Assembly: GCF_000178975.2 (NCBI RefSeq)
Contig: NC_015059.1
Coordinates: forward strand, 1 to 64,000
Direction of reading: 5' to 3'
DNA: 64,000 bases
DNA from: Granulicella tundricola MP5ACTX9
GTDB taxonomy: Bacteria; Acidobacteriota; Terriglobia; Terriglobales; Acidobacteriaceae
Below the pieces are notes generated by a model that saw only the letters and a list, made by a program, of their open reading frames with translations, was not told the DNA's origin and did not search any database. The translations under genes and the position numbers were made by a program. Of this stretch, positions 45,441-53,767 are shown piece after piece. Position 1 is the first letter of the stretch. The number at the start of each line of letters is the position of its first letter.

Positions 45441-45734
45441 TCAATCGAGCAAGGCGGCCAGAGCTTTGGCGCGCCTGATGTCTTTCTTCTGGGTGCGTTT
45501 CGATCCACCGACCAGCAGCACAATGATCTGCGTACCGCGCTGAGTGAAATACAACCGCCATCCCGCGCCCAGGTGAATGCGCAACTCGGAGACACCATCG
45601 CCCACCGGCTGAACATCTCCCATCAAACCGAGTTAAAGGCGTTTGATCCTGGCGACGAGGACACCGCGTACCGTCTGATCCTTCAGCTCGTCGATCCAGG
45701 CGGTAAATTCGGGCAGTGGCCGGATCGAGAACAT
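45441..45734 (-). pseudogene. RelE/HigB-like toxin with an in-frame stop
   Basis: From ATG 45734 the frame reads MFSIRPLPEFTAWIDELKDQ and VARIKRL, then TAA (45635-45633). It continues in the same frame [60 protein letters not shown]. This is a full-length killer protein of the RelE/ParE superfamily with one nonsense codon (likely TCA to TAA). Upstream toxin, downstream antitoxin is the usual order. Confidence 0.78.
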
Positions 45735-45884
45735 ACGCCGAGTGTATTCGAACGATTACATAATTTCAATGTTCTGAGACGATGAACCTTCGTCCAGCTC
45801 TTCATAAGACGCTTCTTCAAAAGCTTTCTCTTCCATTGCGATTTATCTTGTCATAACATACATACATTGCAAGAAGGGAGAGCA

Positions 45885-46148
45885 ATGATGTCCATCACCA
45901 CCGTTTCATCGCGGGATTTCGCACGTGATCTGGCGCAGGCTAAGCGCGCAACGACCGCCGGGCCGGTGTTCGTCACGGATCGAGGCAAGCCGACGTTCGC
46001 CTTGCTGAAGATCGAGGATTACTACAAACTTGCCGGCGAAAAGCCGCGAAGCCTGCTCGACATCATGGATTCGCTACCCGGCGGCCAGTTCGAGTTCGAC
46101 CCGCCAAAGTTGGACAACATGGGCTTCAAACCGGCGGAACTGGAATAG
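45885..46148 (+). CDS. Type II antitoxin, Phd family
   Basis: About 87 residues from ATG 45885 or 45888 (AAGGGAG upstream). The Phd-like N-terminus is TTVSSRDFARDLAQAKRATT and GPVFVTDRGKPTFALLKIED, and the C-terminal tail is acidic. Its TAG stop shares one base with the GTG start of the toxin. It should bind promoter DNA and mask the toxin. Confidence 0.85.
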   Translation: MMSITTVSSRDFARDLAQAKRATTAGPVFVTDRGKPTFALLKIEDYYKLAGEKPRSLLDIMDSLPGGQFEFDPPKLDNMGFKPAELE

Positions 46149-46558
46149 TGTTTTTACTTGATACCAATGTAATTTCGGAGCTGCGGGTGGGCAAGGCGAA
46201 TCCATCTGCCGCCGTACGCCGCTGGGCGGCTAGTATCCCTGGCAATCAGCTCTATCTTTCATCCGTCAGTATTCTCGAACTGGAGACGGGTGTTCTGCTG
46301 ATGGAGCGGAAGGACACTCAACAAGGCCAGATGCTGCGCTGCTGGCTTCAGGGCGTGCTGAAGGAGTTTTCCTCACAGGTACTGCCCTTCGGGAGCACCA
46401 CGGCGGTTCTGTGCGCCGCAATGCATGTCCCTGACCGCCGACCAGACCGGGATGCCATGATCGCAGCTGCAGCCAAGGAACATGGCTTCACGATCGCAAC
46501 TCGCAATACTGCTGATTTCGATAACTGCGGGGTTCAGCTGCTCAATCCGTGGTTGTAG
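46148..46558 (+). CDS. VapC/FitB-like PIN-domain toxin
   Basis: 136 residues from GTG 46148. PIN acidic residues are present: FLLDTNVISEL, ILELETGVLL, RPDRDAMIAAAAKEHG and TRNTADFDNCGV. The FitB-like subtype is suggested by LDTNVISELR. It is expected to be a ribonuclease neutralised by the gene upstream. The locus looks intact. Directly after it begins the duplicated rep fragment. Confidence 0.87.
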   Translation: MFLLDTNVISELRVGKANPSAAVRRWAASIPGNQLYLSSVSILELETGVLLMERKDTQQGQMLRCWLQGVLKEFSSQVLPFGSTTAVLCAAMHVPDRRPDRDAMIAAAAKEHGFTIATRNTADFDNCGVQLLNPWL

Positions 46559-46566
46559 CCAGCTTT

Positions 46567-46691
46567 ACCGTGTAGGTCAGCCACGCGTATAGGTCGAGGG
46601 CCAGCGGCGAACGCTTGAGTGCTCGCAGCGCCCGCATGTCTACTGGCACCGGCGAGGCCGTCACCATCTTGAAGAAGTCTTCGCCTAGCTC
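46567..46691 (-). repeat. 125-bp duplicate of an internal segment of repA (35787-35911)
   Basis: The two stretches differ at only two positions that I can find. The copy still encodes LGEDFFKMVTASPVPVDM and RALRALKRSPLALDLYAWLT but has no start of its own. It is a recent duplication or the scar of a lost second replicon. Confidence 0.9.
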
Positions 46692-46744
46692 TTTCAGGCT
46701 CGGGGTGACATCCGCCACGCAGTCGGCACCCATGGCGCTTCCCT

Positions 46745-46870
46745 TTCGCGACATGCGTCCATCAGTTCGCAGGTGAGCTGCGCCCGGCGCTCCGAGGCAA
46801 GCCTAGGTTTGTGCAACGTCACAGGCTTTCTCATCCCGAAATAGCGTTCGTCCGGTGTGACTGAGTAGAT
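46745..46870 (-). pseudogene. Decayed relative of the gene at 44753
   Basis: The minus-strand translation from 46870 reads IYSVTPDERYFGMRKPVTLH and LASERRAQLTCELMDACRE, matching the MIYPVTPDGRYFVVRGRLWR protein at 44753-44977 with many changes and no start. It lies beside the rep fragment. Confidence 0.6.
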
Positions 46871-46970
46871 AGCTGACTTTCAACCCCTCGCCGGTCCTTG
46901 GCTTCGTTTCGTGGCATCGAGTCCATTGAATAAGCGAATACTTGACCGGCACCCCGCGCATCCTAAAAGC

Positions 46971-47135
46971 ATGCCGACGCCGAAAATCGTTGCTCCCTCA
47001 TCAAGCCGGTTTTCTCCTATGTTTTTCTACGTTCTGCTGGGCGTAATAGTCATCCTAATTGCCGCTTTCTTCACCATGCACCCCTCCCCAATTGGCAAGA
47101 ACAACAAACAAATTATCAATTCGCGACAGCATTAG
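46971..47135 (+). CDS. Possible small single-pass membrane protein
   Basis: From ATG 46971 about 54 residues with one membrane segment (FFYVLLGVIVILIAAFF) and a polar tail (KNNKQIINSRQH). A longer frame begins at 46911. No family is recognised. Confidence 0.35.
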   Translation: MPTPKIVAPSSSRFSPMFFYVLLGVIVILIAAFFTMHPSPIGKNNKQIINSRQH

Positions 47136-47224
47136 GCACTGTCAGCATCTCAGGTCCGCTATTCCGAACACTGCCCAGCATGGGATTGACCGGGCGGTAT
47201 GTATATCCTCCCGGCGTGCCCGCC

Positions 47225-47485
47225 CTACGTAATCTTTAGGCCAAGGTCAAAGAGATCGCCGGAGATGAAGCAGACGTGATCACAGTTGAAAGCACGCATC
47301 AAATCGACTTGATGGGCGCAACCTGGGCACTTTCGCTTGAGGAGCCAAGCCGAGAGCTTCCGGGCATCGATGACGCTGAAATCATCTGGAGACTCTACGA
47401 ACATGCGGTCGGTGAAGATTGCGAAGTTGAAGCCGTCCAATGGGTAGCCCATTAGCGCAGAAAACTCGAAGGCGCTCGTATCCAT
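47225..47485 (-). CDS. Hypothetical protein (86 aa)
   Basis: The product starts MDTSAFEFSALMGYPLDGFN and contains KRKCPGCAHQVDLMRAFNCD, a Cys/His-rich piece that could bind metal. No family is recognised. The codon pattern looks coding, but no clear ribosome binding site is seen. Confidence 0.4.
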   Translation of the reverse strand: MDTSAFEFSALMGYPLDGFNFAIFTDRMFVESPDDFSVIDARKLSAWLLKRKCPGCAHQVDLMRAFNCDHVCFISGDLFDLGLKIT

Positions 47486-47748
47486 GCCGCGACCCTATAC
47501 GCCCCAGGGTACAGGCCGCAACCAACCACAGGTTGACTCCCTTTAAGCGCACGAGGATCAAACCCGACGTCATTTTATATAACTACATCTTTGGTAAGCG
47601 GGCAGACGTAGCATGTCACCGTCCCGAGTACGGGAGCGAGTTTGTCGATGGGCAGAGTCGTCACCGTTAGCAGGGCATTGTGAACTCCACAGACAGCGGG
47701 GCTTACGTCTTTCTGCCTGAAACAGGGTTGGAGGTCCGGGCTCAAGTG

Positions 47749-48012
47749 CTATACCGCCACGAACGCCAACGGATCAAAGCCTAGGGACAGCAAAACGAGG
47801 TCCGAGACCCGAACAGGGGTGGTCTCGGTTCGTTCGGAGCTGGACGGGGGGTAGACGGACGGCACGTCCTTTATTAGCTGGTCGAGCCTCAGAAATCGCT
47901 TGCCTCGGACGAAGACCGGCGTCTCGCCCCGACGAACCGCAGCGGCCACGACATGGAAGCCCACCGCCGCTTTCCGGTAGCCGAACCTGACGCTGTATTG
48001 ATCCTCTGTCAT
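47749..48012 (-). CDS. Hypothetical protein (87 aa)
   Basis: From ATG 48012 (MTEDQYSVRFGYRKAAVGFH). It has a compact basic N-terminal half (VVAAAVRRGETPVFVRGKRF) and a C-terminal end in LLSLGFDPLAFVAV. No motif is recognised. It is divergent from the small membrane gene at 48136. Confidence 0.4.
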   Translation of the reverse strand: MTEDQYSVRFGYRKAAVGFHVVAAAVRRGETPVFVRGKRFLRLDQLIKDVPSVYPPSSSERTETTPVRVSDLVLLSLGFDPLAFVAV

Positions 48013-48135
48013 GCAAGCGACTATACCAGCGCAAAGCCAATGAGTCAGCACTTACGACCCGTTCTAAACCACTTGCGAAATGTGAGATAGTATGGCCCCA
48101 CACCGGCCAAACACAATCTTGCACTGAAGGGTCTT

Positions 48136-48396
48136 ATGGAGTCTTTCGTATACCTTCTCGTTCCTACCTGCCTTTATGTCGCCTGGCGCATCATCGTGGC
48201 GCAAAGAAAAATTGAGCCCGAGGATATTTCCGGCCTACCAGGCACAGGCCCGATCCGGCTAGGCAACGGCCTCCATGCTTACAGATCAAAGGCGAAGTCA
48301 GTGGTGAAGAGCGCTCCTGGGAGAGTCGCCGTCATGCCTCCCTCCGATTGGAAGAAAGTCGAAGAGCACCGTTACCCTCAGAGAAAAGCGAGCTAG
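48136..48396 (+). CDS. Small membrane-anchored protein, paralogue of the gene at 6823
   Basis: 86 residues: N-terminal membrane segment (VYLLVPTCLYVAWRIIVA), then GPIRLGNGLHAYRSKAK and PPSDWKKVEEHRYPQRKAS. The match with the product of 7080-6823 covers the whole length. A GAAGGG lies before the ATG. Function is unknown; conservation of the soluble tail rather than the membrane part suggests a partner-binding surface. Confidence 0.7.
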   Translation: MESFVYLLVPTCLYVAWRIIVAQRKIEPEDISGLPGTGPIRLGNGLHAYRSKAKSVVKSAPGRVAVMPPSDWKKVEEHRYPQRKAS

Positions 48397-48404
48397 TCAC
48401 CCAT

Positions 48405-48689
48405 CTAGGCAAACTCTGGAGGAAAGAAACACTCTCCCCACTCTTCCTTGACATAGGGCATGAGTCCGACCTCTTGAAGTAGATGAACGGTACGCTCGGA
48501 CGGCCAAAAAAAGACATATCTGCAATCGCGAAGCCTCGTGCTGTCGAAGGATATTTCTCCGCCTTCATAGCCAAGAACGCACCCAATGAGGGTGCATCCT
48601 ATGAACCTAGTCCCATCAATCATGAGGTGCTCACCAACTATTGTCCGGCCTTCGATTGTAGTCACGGAGTTCTCCTGAACGAGCAGCAA
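48405..48689 (-). CDS. Hypothetical protein with pentapeptide-like start
   Basis: 94 residues. MIDGTRFIGCTLIGCVLGYE and FDSTRLRDCRYVFFW resemble short proteins whose first half forms a beta coil (x-F-x-x-C repeats) followed by a helical tail (TVHLLQEVGLMPYV). Function is unknown. Convergent with the gene at 48136. Confidence 0.55.
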   Translation of the reverse strand: MLLVQENSVTTIEGRTIVGEHLMIDGTRFIGCTLIGCVLGYEGGEISFDSTRLRDCRYVFFWPSERTVHLLQEVGLMPYVKEEWGECFFPPEFA

Positions 48690-48817
48690 AGGATGCTTTC
48701 ACGTCGCTGTGTGTTGCCCAGAAGCTGAAGGGAGGCTCCTAATTAGCGGCAGTAGCCCACCAGTGCGTGTCCGTAAGCGGAATAATCTTGCACTTCATCG
48801 ACTCGGCCCCGGCTATG

Positions 48818-49093
48818 TCATGCCTCATTGCAGTCTCCGCAGGTGTTCATGTGTTCCACGAACGCCCGCCACATCGGGTTTCTCTTGAGGAGTGGGTGGT
48901 CGGGCCGCTCGAACCCCATTGAGAGGGCTAGCTCGTATGCACCCGGGCTAGACTCGGCGAGGCGGCTTAGGAGGCCCATACCGACGTGGCAAGCGGGGTA
49001 GTCTTCGGAGCTCCACTGCGAAAGGAACGCTCGATCTTTGTCACGGTCACTAGCCTGCGCCCGATTCCGCTCCTCGACTTCGATTGGCACCAC
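48818..49093 (-). CDS. Hypothetical protein (91 aa)
   Basis: The product starts MVPIEVEERNRAQASDRDKD and ends EHMNTCGDCNEA with a CxxC. The middle (MGLLSRLAESSPGAYELALS) is helical. No family is recognised. Confidence 0.45.
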   Translation of the reverse strand: MVPIEVEERNRAQASDRDKDRAFLSQWSSEDYPACHVGMGLLSRLAESSPGAYELALSMGFERPDHPLLKRNPMWRAFVEHMNTCGDCNEA

Positions 49094-49099
49094 CTGCCA

Positions 49100-49660
49100 C
49101 TCTTTCTATATGCCCATCCATCTTTAAATTCTAGGCCGTTTAGCGTCCGTTTTCCCGCCTCCGAATCGGCGGTCTGTTTAGAAGGTGTTCATGGCATCCT
49201 GACGCTGCCGAAGTGTTCATCTTTTGTAGCAAAAGTGTTCATGGGGCGGTTTTTAGGCGTTTCGGCCCCTAGGATTTTAGGGGTGCCTATTAGACACTCA
49301 AGGCTAAAAAGACACTCTACAAGTTGCTCATAAACAAACACTTAGACTCAACAATCAGGCTGGGAGGCACTCTCCCTTCATGTTCCACTACGCTGAATCG
49401 CTGTGAAAGGTCACGTTTTCTCAGTGCGAATTGTGCAAGCGCTGTGAAATCTCTGTGCAATGGATCTGGGTGTAAAAAGCCGTGCAATCGGCGGCTTTTT
49501 TAGCGTGCCAGCTTGGCACACTCAGCGTGTTTATGACACGGTCCAAGCTTCACAAAACAATGCGATTAGGTATTGATTTGCGATCAAGTGTGCCAAGTTC
49601 TTTATGTTCCACTACGTCGTCTAAGCGCATCTCACGCGGGGAATACCAGTGAGTTGCAGG
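49100..49660. other. Intergenic region with GTGTTCAT repeats and a terminator-like hairpin
   Basis: No gene is seen. GTGTTCAT occurs at 49185, 49213 and 49235 in the same direction, and once more at 48843 inside the end of the neighbouring gene. Near 49477-49503 AAGCCG, loop, CGGC followed by GGCTTTTTT resembles an intrinsic terminator. Confidence 0.5.
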
Positions 49661-49671
49661 AGGGATCGATC

Positions 49672-49839
49672 ATGCAGGAACAGTTGGAGTCGACACCAGA
49701 AGAAACCGGCATTGAAGGGAATGAGCTAAGGAATGAAAATTATGACCATGGATTTCAAGCTGCTCTGGACGGTGAGCCATACGATCCCGAAACCCAGACT
49801 GAGGCATGGCAAAAGGGCTGGGCCGATGCGAATGAGTAG
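49672..49839 (+). CDS. 55-residue protein resembling RMF/CrpP
   Basis: From ATG 49672 with CAGGAGG upstream. The core YDHGFQAALDGEPYD and TEAWQKGWADANE follows the G-[FY]-x-A-x-x-x-G ... W-x-x-G-W pattern of ribosome modulation factor and the related CrpP proteins. Family members bind ribosomes or other targets. The similarity is short and the function here is not proven. It leads a cassette with the next two genes. Confidence 0.5.
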   Translation: MQEQLESTPEETGIEGNELRNENYDHGFQAALDGEPYDPETQTEAWQKGWADANE

Positions 49840-49842
49840 CCG

Positions 49843-50172
49843 ATGAACTACACACAAGACACTTACGAGCTGGAGATCACGCCAACCATTCTCCCCGTGC
49901 GGATACCTTACTTGGGATACATCAGCTACAGCATCCAGGGCAGCGACCCCGCCAACACCGGCAAGTCCTTCCTTGAAAACACCGGCAACTTCACCGAGGT
50001 GTTCAGCCGAATTATGCCCCGCCCAGAAGTCATCGGCCTTCTCGATCAGCTCAAGCAGGGCCGTGCCGTTCATCTCCAAGCCGTCACCTTCGCTCAGCTC
50101 GTCAGGCTTCAATTCAACTTCCGCGCCTTGGATCCTGACTATATGGCCGCCGCGCAACCCCGTGGTTGGTGA
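49843..50172 (+). CDS. Hypothetical protein (109 aa)
   Basis: Starts three bases after the stop of the RMF-like gene (MNYTQDTYELEITPTILPVR). It has beta-rich sequence in the first half (YLGYISYSIQGSD) and helices in the second (MPRPEVIGLLDQLKQGRAVH). No family is recognised. Close spacing suggests co-transcription. Confidence 0.55.
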   Translation: MNYTQDTYELEITPTILPVRIPYLGYISYSIQGSDPANTGKSFLENTGNFTEVFSRIMPRPEVIGLLDQLKQGRAVHLQAVTFAQLVRLQFNFRALDPDYMAAAQPRGW

Positions 50173-50194
50173 CAAGCCGGTAGACTTCCCTCAC

Positions 50195-50440
50195 ATGCCT
50201 ACTGACGAAATTGAGGTTGACGCAAACGGTGAGATTCTCGTCTCTTCGATAACTGGCTACTCCGTGGCCAAGACTCTCGCCGGCCAAGTGTTCTTCCGCG
50301 TCCAGTATCTAAACCCCGACCTGCGAACGATGTCTGCTACGCAGCTCATACTGGAACCGAAGGATGCTGCCGAACTCGGTCGAATGCTCCAGCTCTATGC
50401 TGAGCCTTTTGTTCAGTCCCCGCACGGAACCATCCAGTAG
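50195..50440 (+). CDS. Hypothetical protein (81 aa)
   Basis: From ATG 50195 (MPTDEIEVDANGEILVSSIT), 22 bases after the previous gene. It has beta-strand character (GQVFFRVQYLNPDL) and an acidic helix (EPKDAAELGRMLQLYAEPF). No family is recognised. Third gene of the small cassette. Confidence 0.5.
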   Translation: MPTDEIEVDANGEILVSSITGYSVAKTLAGQVFFRVQYLNPDLRTMSATQLILEPKDAAELGRMLQLYAEPFVQSPHGTIQ

Positions 50441-50646
50441 CCAATCTCCGGCAGCTAAAGCCTTCAAGTTGCGCTTCAAGGGTGCCATGAGTGCACCAAC
50501 CGTGCTGCTAGCAGGGTGAGAAACGGGATAGGCAGCGCATCCTCTCGCGCGATTAAGGGCCAGATTGACAACTAGAACTTGAGTGAACTGAAGCTTTGCG
50601 ACTACGCAAACCTCTTCTGAGCGGAATTCAGCCGCTCCTACGAACG

Positions 50647-50811
50647 ATGAGCAAAACTTTGCTGTATCGCCACTACACCGTATGCCGCGACATTGAACTT
50701 GCGGCTCGCCTCGACCGCCAACACAACCCGCAGACCCGCGAACGCCTTACCAGGAAGTTGGAGAACCTCCTGATCGACGAAGCCATCCTCTGGCCCGGCT
50801 GGCATAACTGA
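50647..50811 (+). CDS. Hypothetical small protein (54 aa)
   Basis: From ATG 50647 (MSKTLLYRHYTVCRDIELAA) to HN. Highly charged and helical (TRERLTRKLENLLIDEAILW). No family is recognised. Confidence 0.4.
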   Translation: MSKTLLYRHYTVCRDIELAARLDRQHNPQTRERLTRKLENLLIDEAILWPGWHN

Positions 50812-51208
50812 GAGGCCACGGGCTTGCATCACCCGTCGCCCTTTCGCTTGCACGTCATAACTGCCTACGCCGGCAACCGCTTTAGAGGGTAGACGCCGGC
50901 CGCTTCCATCTTCCGCAGCTCGTAACCGTTTCAGGCCACCCACGCCCACGCTCGATTAAGGCCGCAAGCTGGACCTCGATTAGGTTCAACGCGACAGAAG
51001 ACACGCCCCGCCCATTAGGTTGCGCTCAAGGATGTCTCACAAAATGCATGCTAACCAATTCTTAGTCAGAGAAAACGCAGGCCGGCTACGCCATGTCGCA
51101 ACTAATTTAGTGAGTTTGAGATGCGCTTCAAAGTTTCACAAAAGTCTTTTTGCATGACAAAAAGAGATGTTCCTGTACTATATGGGGCAACGCAGAAGGA
51201 TGTGCGAC

Positions 51209-51373
51209 ATGAGACAAGAATCCCCCTCGTTTGTCCGCCGCGACTATGCAGACGGATCATGGCATTTCATCTGTATGGTCTGTTACCGAACTGTGCACAA
51301 CGCTCAGACCGAGGACGAGTTAGAAGCCGCGCACCACTGCAAAGGACCACTTCAAGATCCAAACGCCCGCTAA
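51209..51373 (+). CDS. 54-residue protein with C-x2-C ... H-x-C motif
   Basis: From ATG 51209 with AAGGATGTGCGAC upstream. The product reads MRQESPSFVRRDYADGSWHF, then ICMVCYRTVHNAQTEDELEA and AHHC. Motif and the ADGS-aromatic lead-in match the product of 21692. It lies convergent with the HAD pseudogene (four-base overlap). Confidence 0.6.
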   Translation: MRQESPSFVRRDYADGSWHFICMVCYRTVHNAQTEDELEAAHHCKGPLQDPNAR

Positions 51374-52112
51374 ACACGGTATCGTTCAAAGAACGACCTG
51401 CAAGCTTCAGTTGCACTTACGTGCTTCCTTCCCAAACATGCTTCAAGCCGTCGGCCCTGGCCGCAGACTACTTGCAACCTGTTGGATCGCTGGAATTTGA
51501 GTTTCAGTATTGCAGTTCCAGGATCAACCAACACCGTAATCTGATTGATGGATGAGACAATCCAATCTGCCTGGCGGAGCCCGTCCGGTAGATGCGAAGA
51601 AACTACGGCCAGAACTTGGCATCCGGCCGCCATACCTGCCCGAACTCCTGCTGGCGCATCCTCGATCACCAAGCAATCTTCGGGATGACGCGTGAGGATC
51701 GCTGCACAGCGAGGTACCCTTCTGGGTGTGGCTTCCCCTTGGCGATCGTATCGCCTCCGACTGTGCGCCTGGGTTCCTTTATTCCAACCGCGGTCAGTCG
51801 GCTGTGCATCATCGTCTCAGACGCGGACGTGACAATGGTCCATTGATGAGGTGGAATGGAAGCTAGTAGTTCAACCACGCCGGCATATGCAATAACGTTG
51901 GATTGTTCCTCGGCCGCAAACATATCGAGCTGCGCAAGGTGAGTGGCGATCTCATGCTCGGTTAGGTTCGGTAGGTATTCCCGGATGGTGTCAGCAGCGC
52001 GGCGCCCATGAGTTCGGCGCAGGTCAAAGGTCTCGCTCAACCCGAGCTGTTCTGCCCACCGTACCCAACATCTCTTATCGCCATGAGTGGACCTTACGAG
52101 TACACCGTCCAT
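51370..52112 (-). pseudogene. HAD-family sugar-phosphatase/phosphoglucomutase-like, frameshifted
   Basis: The 5' part has MDGVLVRSTHGDKRCW (HAD motif I), WTIVTSASETMMHSRLTAVG (motif II) and GDTIAKGKPHPEGYLA (motif III). After GYLA a missing G near 51706 shifts the frame. The other frame gives AAILTRHPEDCLVIEDAPAG, VRAGMAAGCQVLAVVSSH to a stop at 51370. No conventional start codon precedes LLFDMDGVL in frame, so the 5' end may also be altered. Confidence 0.78.
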
Positions 52113-52387
52113 GTCAAAGAGTAGGCCTGAGACAGCAATCTCAATCGGGATAGTGAGAGCACTCTCGATCGAAATCCTACGAACGGGCGTAAAGAGAGAC
52201 TATCAGCCCTATATGTTTTCCTGCTCGTGCTGCTCGTTGGTCCAGAGTCTCGCCTGCTTCGCTTCGACACCTCCCTGCGCATCCAGCCTAGTCCCAATCC
52301 CGAACCACGAAGATCCTCGTGCCGCATCCATCATCTAGGTGTTACGCTGTTCCCAACTTCAACCCACCCCTCAAGGAGAAGCACCAC

Positions 52388-53095
52388 TTGGCGACCCTTG
52401 CAAAGCCCGCATTCCGCCTCCGCAGCGACGACTTCTTCTTTCCCGCCATGGCGCTCCTCATCCTCGCCGTCGTCGTCTATGGCTTTGCCCAAAGCTACTT
52501 CCTCGCCGGCATGGTTCGCGCCAAACTCCCCAACACCCTCGTCCACATTCACGGAGCCCTCTTCGTCTCCTGGATCTTCCTCCTCATCCTCCAGAATGCC
52601 CTCGTCGCCCTCCGCAAAGTCCGATGGCACATCACCGTCGGCATCCTCGGAGTCATCCTGCCGCCCCTCATGATCGTCGCAGGCTTCCTCACCATGCTCG
52701 ACTCCATCCGTCGCGTCGGCACCCCCATCCCCCCCACCATCCTCCTCGTCGGCGACACCCAACCCCTAATCCTGTTTGCCGTTCTCATCACTTGGGGTCT
52801 GCTCGACCGCCGCAAACCAGCCTCCCACAAACGCCTCATGCTGATGAGCACACTCGCCATCATTGCCCCCGCCATCGATCGCTGGCCCATCCTCCATCAC
52901 TACATTCCCGCTACCTTTGCCGTATTCCTCTCCCTCCCCCTCCTCCTCCTTCTCTACGACGCCTTCACCCTCAAACGTATTCACCGCTCCACCTGGGTCC
53001 CCTACGCACTCATGGTCGTCTTCAGCCTCACCCTCATCCCCCTCGCCCAGACCCCGCTCGCCCAACGCGCCGTAGCCTGGGTGCTCAAAGGCTAG
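52388..53095 (+). CDS. Seven-helix membrane protein with conserved His residues
   Basis: About 235 residues. Seven hydrophobic segments are visible. VHIHGALFVSWIFLLILQNA, RWHITVGILG, HKRLMLMSTL and ILHHYIPATF put His residues near membrane borders, as in haem-binding or DUF2306-like proteins. I cannot name the family with certainty. TTG 52388 with AAGGAG upstream is a plausible start; an ATG at 52319 adds 23 residues. C-rich third codon positions differ from the small genes nearby, more like the HAD-UbiA gene. Confidence 0.65.
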   Translation: MATLAKPAFRLRSDDFFFPAMALLILAVVVYGFAQSYFLAGMVRAKLPNTLVHIHGALFVSWIFLLILQNALVALRKVRWHITVGILGVILPPLMIVAGFLTMLDSIRRVGTPIPPTILLVGDTQPLILFAVLITWGLLDRRKPASHKRLMLMSTLAIIAPAIDRWPILHHYIPATFAVFLSLPLLLLLYDAFTLKRIHRSTWVPYALMVVFSLTLIPLAQTPLAQRAVAWVLKG

Positions 53096-53221
53096 CTACA
53101 CCCCGACGAGATCCCACTACTTCATCAAAGTCTGCAATGGGGAACCGGACTCCGGGGCGTTCGATTCGGCGATGCTGACGGAGTCAACAGCGACTGCAAC
53201 GCTATCCAAGCTTCTTCAGCG

Positions 53222-53265
53222 TGACTGAAGAGAGGGAAAGGCCTTAGGCCTACTCTTCAGTCACT
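53222..53265. terminator. Long hairpin after the membrane gene
   Basis: GTGACTGAAGAG at 53222-53233 is exactly complementary to CTCTTCAGTCAC at 53254-53265. The 20-base loop contains GGCCT twice in inverted form. No T run follows. Confidence 0.45.
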
Positions 53266-53328
53266 CGCTCGAAGAGCATGAGGCAGTCGAAAGTGGTGGC
53301 GTTCAGCGTAACCGTCAGGAAAGCCAAG

Positions 53329-53490
53329 CTATGATGTCGATCCGCTGTTCCCCAGTTCATGTATCAGGGTGCCAATCGGGTGAGTAAGGACGTCTGAGGC
53401 GATCGTGCCGACCGGAACACCCCGTTTGAAGAGCAGGTAAGCGGCAGCGGCTCCTGAGAGCACTGTGGTCCAAAGAATGATCTTTCGCAT
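53329..53490 (-). CDS. Small single-pass membrane protein (53 aa)
   Basis: From ATG 53490 (MRKIILWTTVLSGAAAAYLL), with AGGGG upstream of the tandem ATGs. A membrane segment is followed by FKRGVPVGTIASDVLTHPIG. No family is recognised. A frame extending to 53607 is less likely. Confidence 0.5.
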   Translation of the reverse strand: MRKIILWTTVLSGAAAAYLLFKRGVPVGTIASDVLTHPIGTLIHELGNSGSTS

Positions 53491-53609
53491 CATGTAACCC
53501 CTACGTTGAGGTGATCGTTGGATGCAGTCTTCAGCCATCAGTGGCCCGAAGGTGTGATGCACACGCTGATTCCGCCTGCCGATAGTGCTTCCACGGAGGA
53601 GCACCACCC

Positions 53610-53693
53610 ATGTCCTTGTTGGTCATTACCGCTTATCTCGGGATGGTGCTTCTTCCCTGTTTGCTCGCCCGAACTCTTGAGTCAGAGACCTAA
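53610..53693 (+). CDS. 27-residue membrane peptide
   Basis: ATG 53610 has GGAGGA 10 bases upstream. The product MSLLVITAYLGMVLLPCLLA ends RTLESET, one membrane helix with a charged tail. A strong intrinsic terminator follows 75 bases later (53768-53794). The combination of ribosome binding site, hydropathy and terminator supports a small real gene. Confidence 0.45.
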   Translation: MSLLVITAYLGMVLLPCLLARTLESET

Positions 53694-53767
53694 ACACGGC
53701 CGGCTACCCATCCCACCCGCACCCTGAGGCACCAAGTACACCTGCGTTGAGTTTCGATCGATTGGTA

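Noticed and set aside
52339..53178. 279-codon plus-strand frame very rich in Pro, His, Arg and Ser
   Set aside because: Out-of-frame translation of the C-rich membrane protein gene at 52388.
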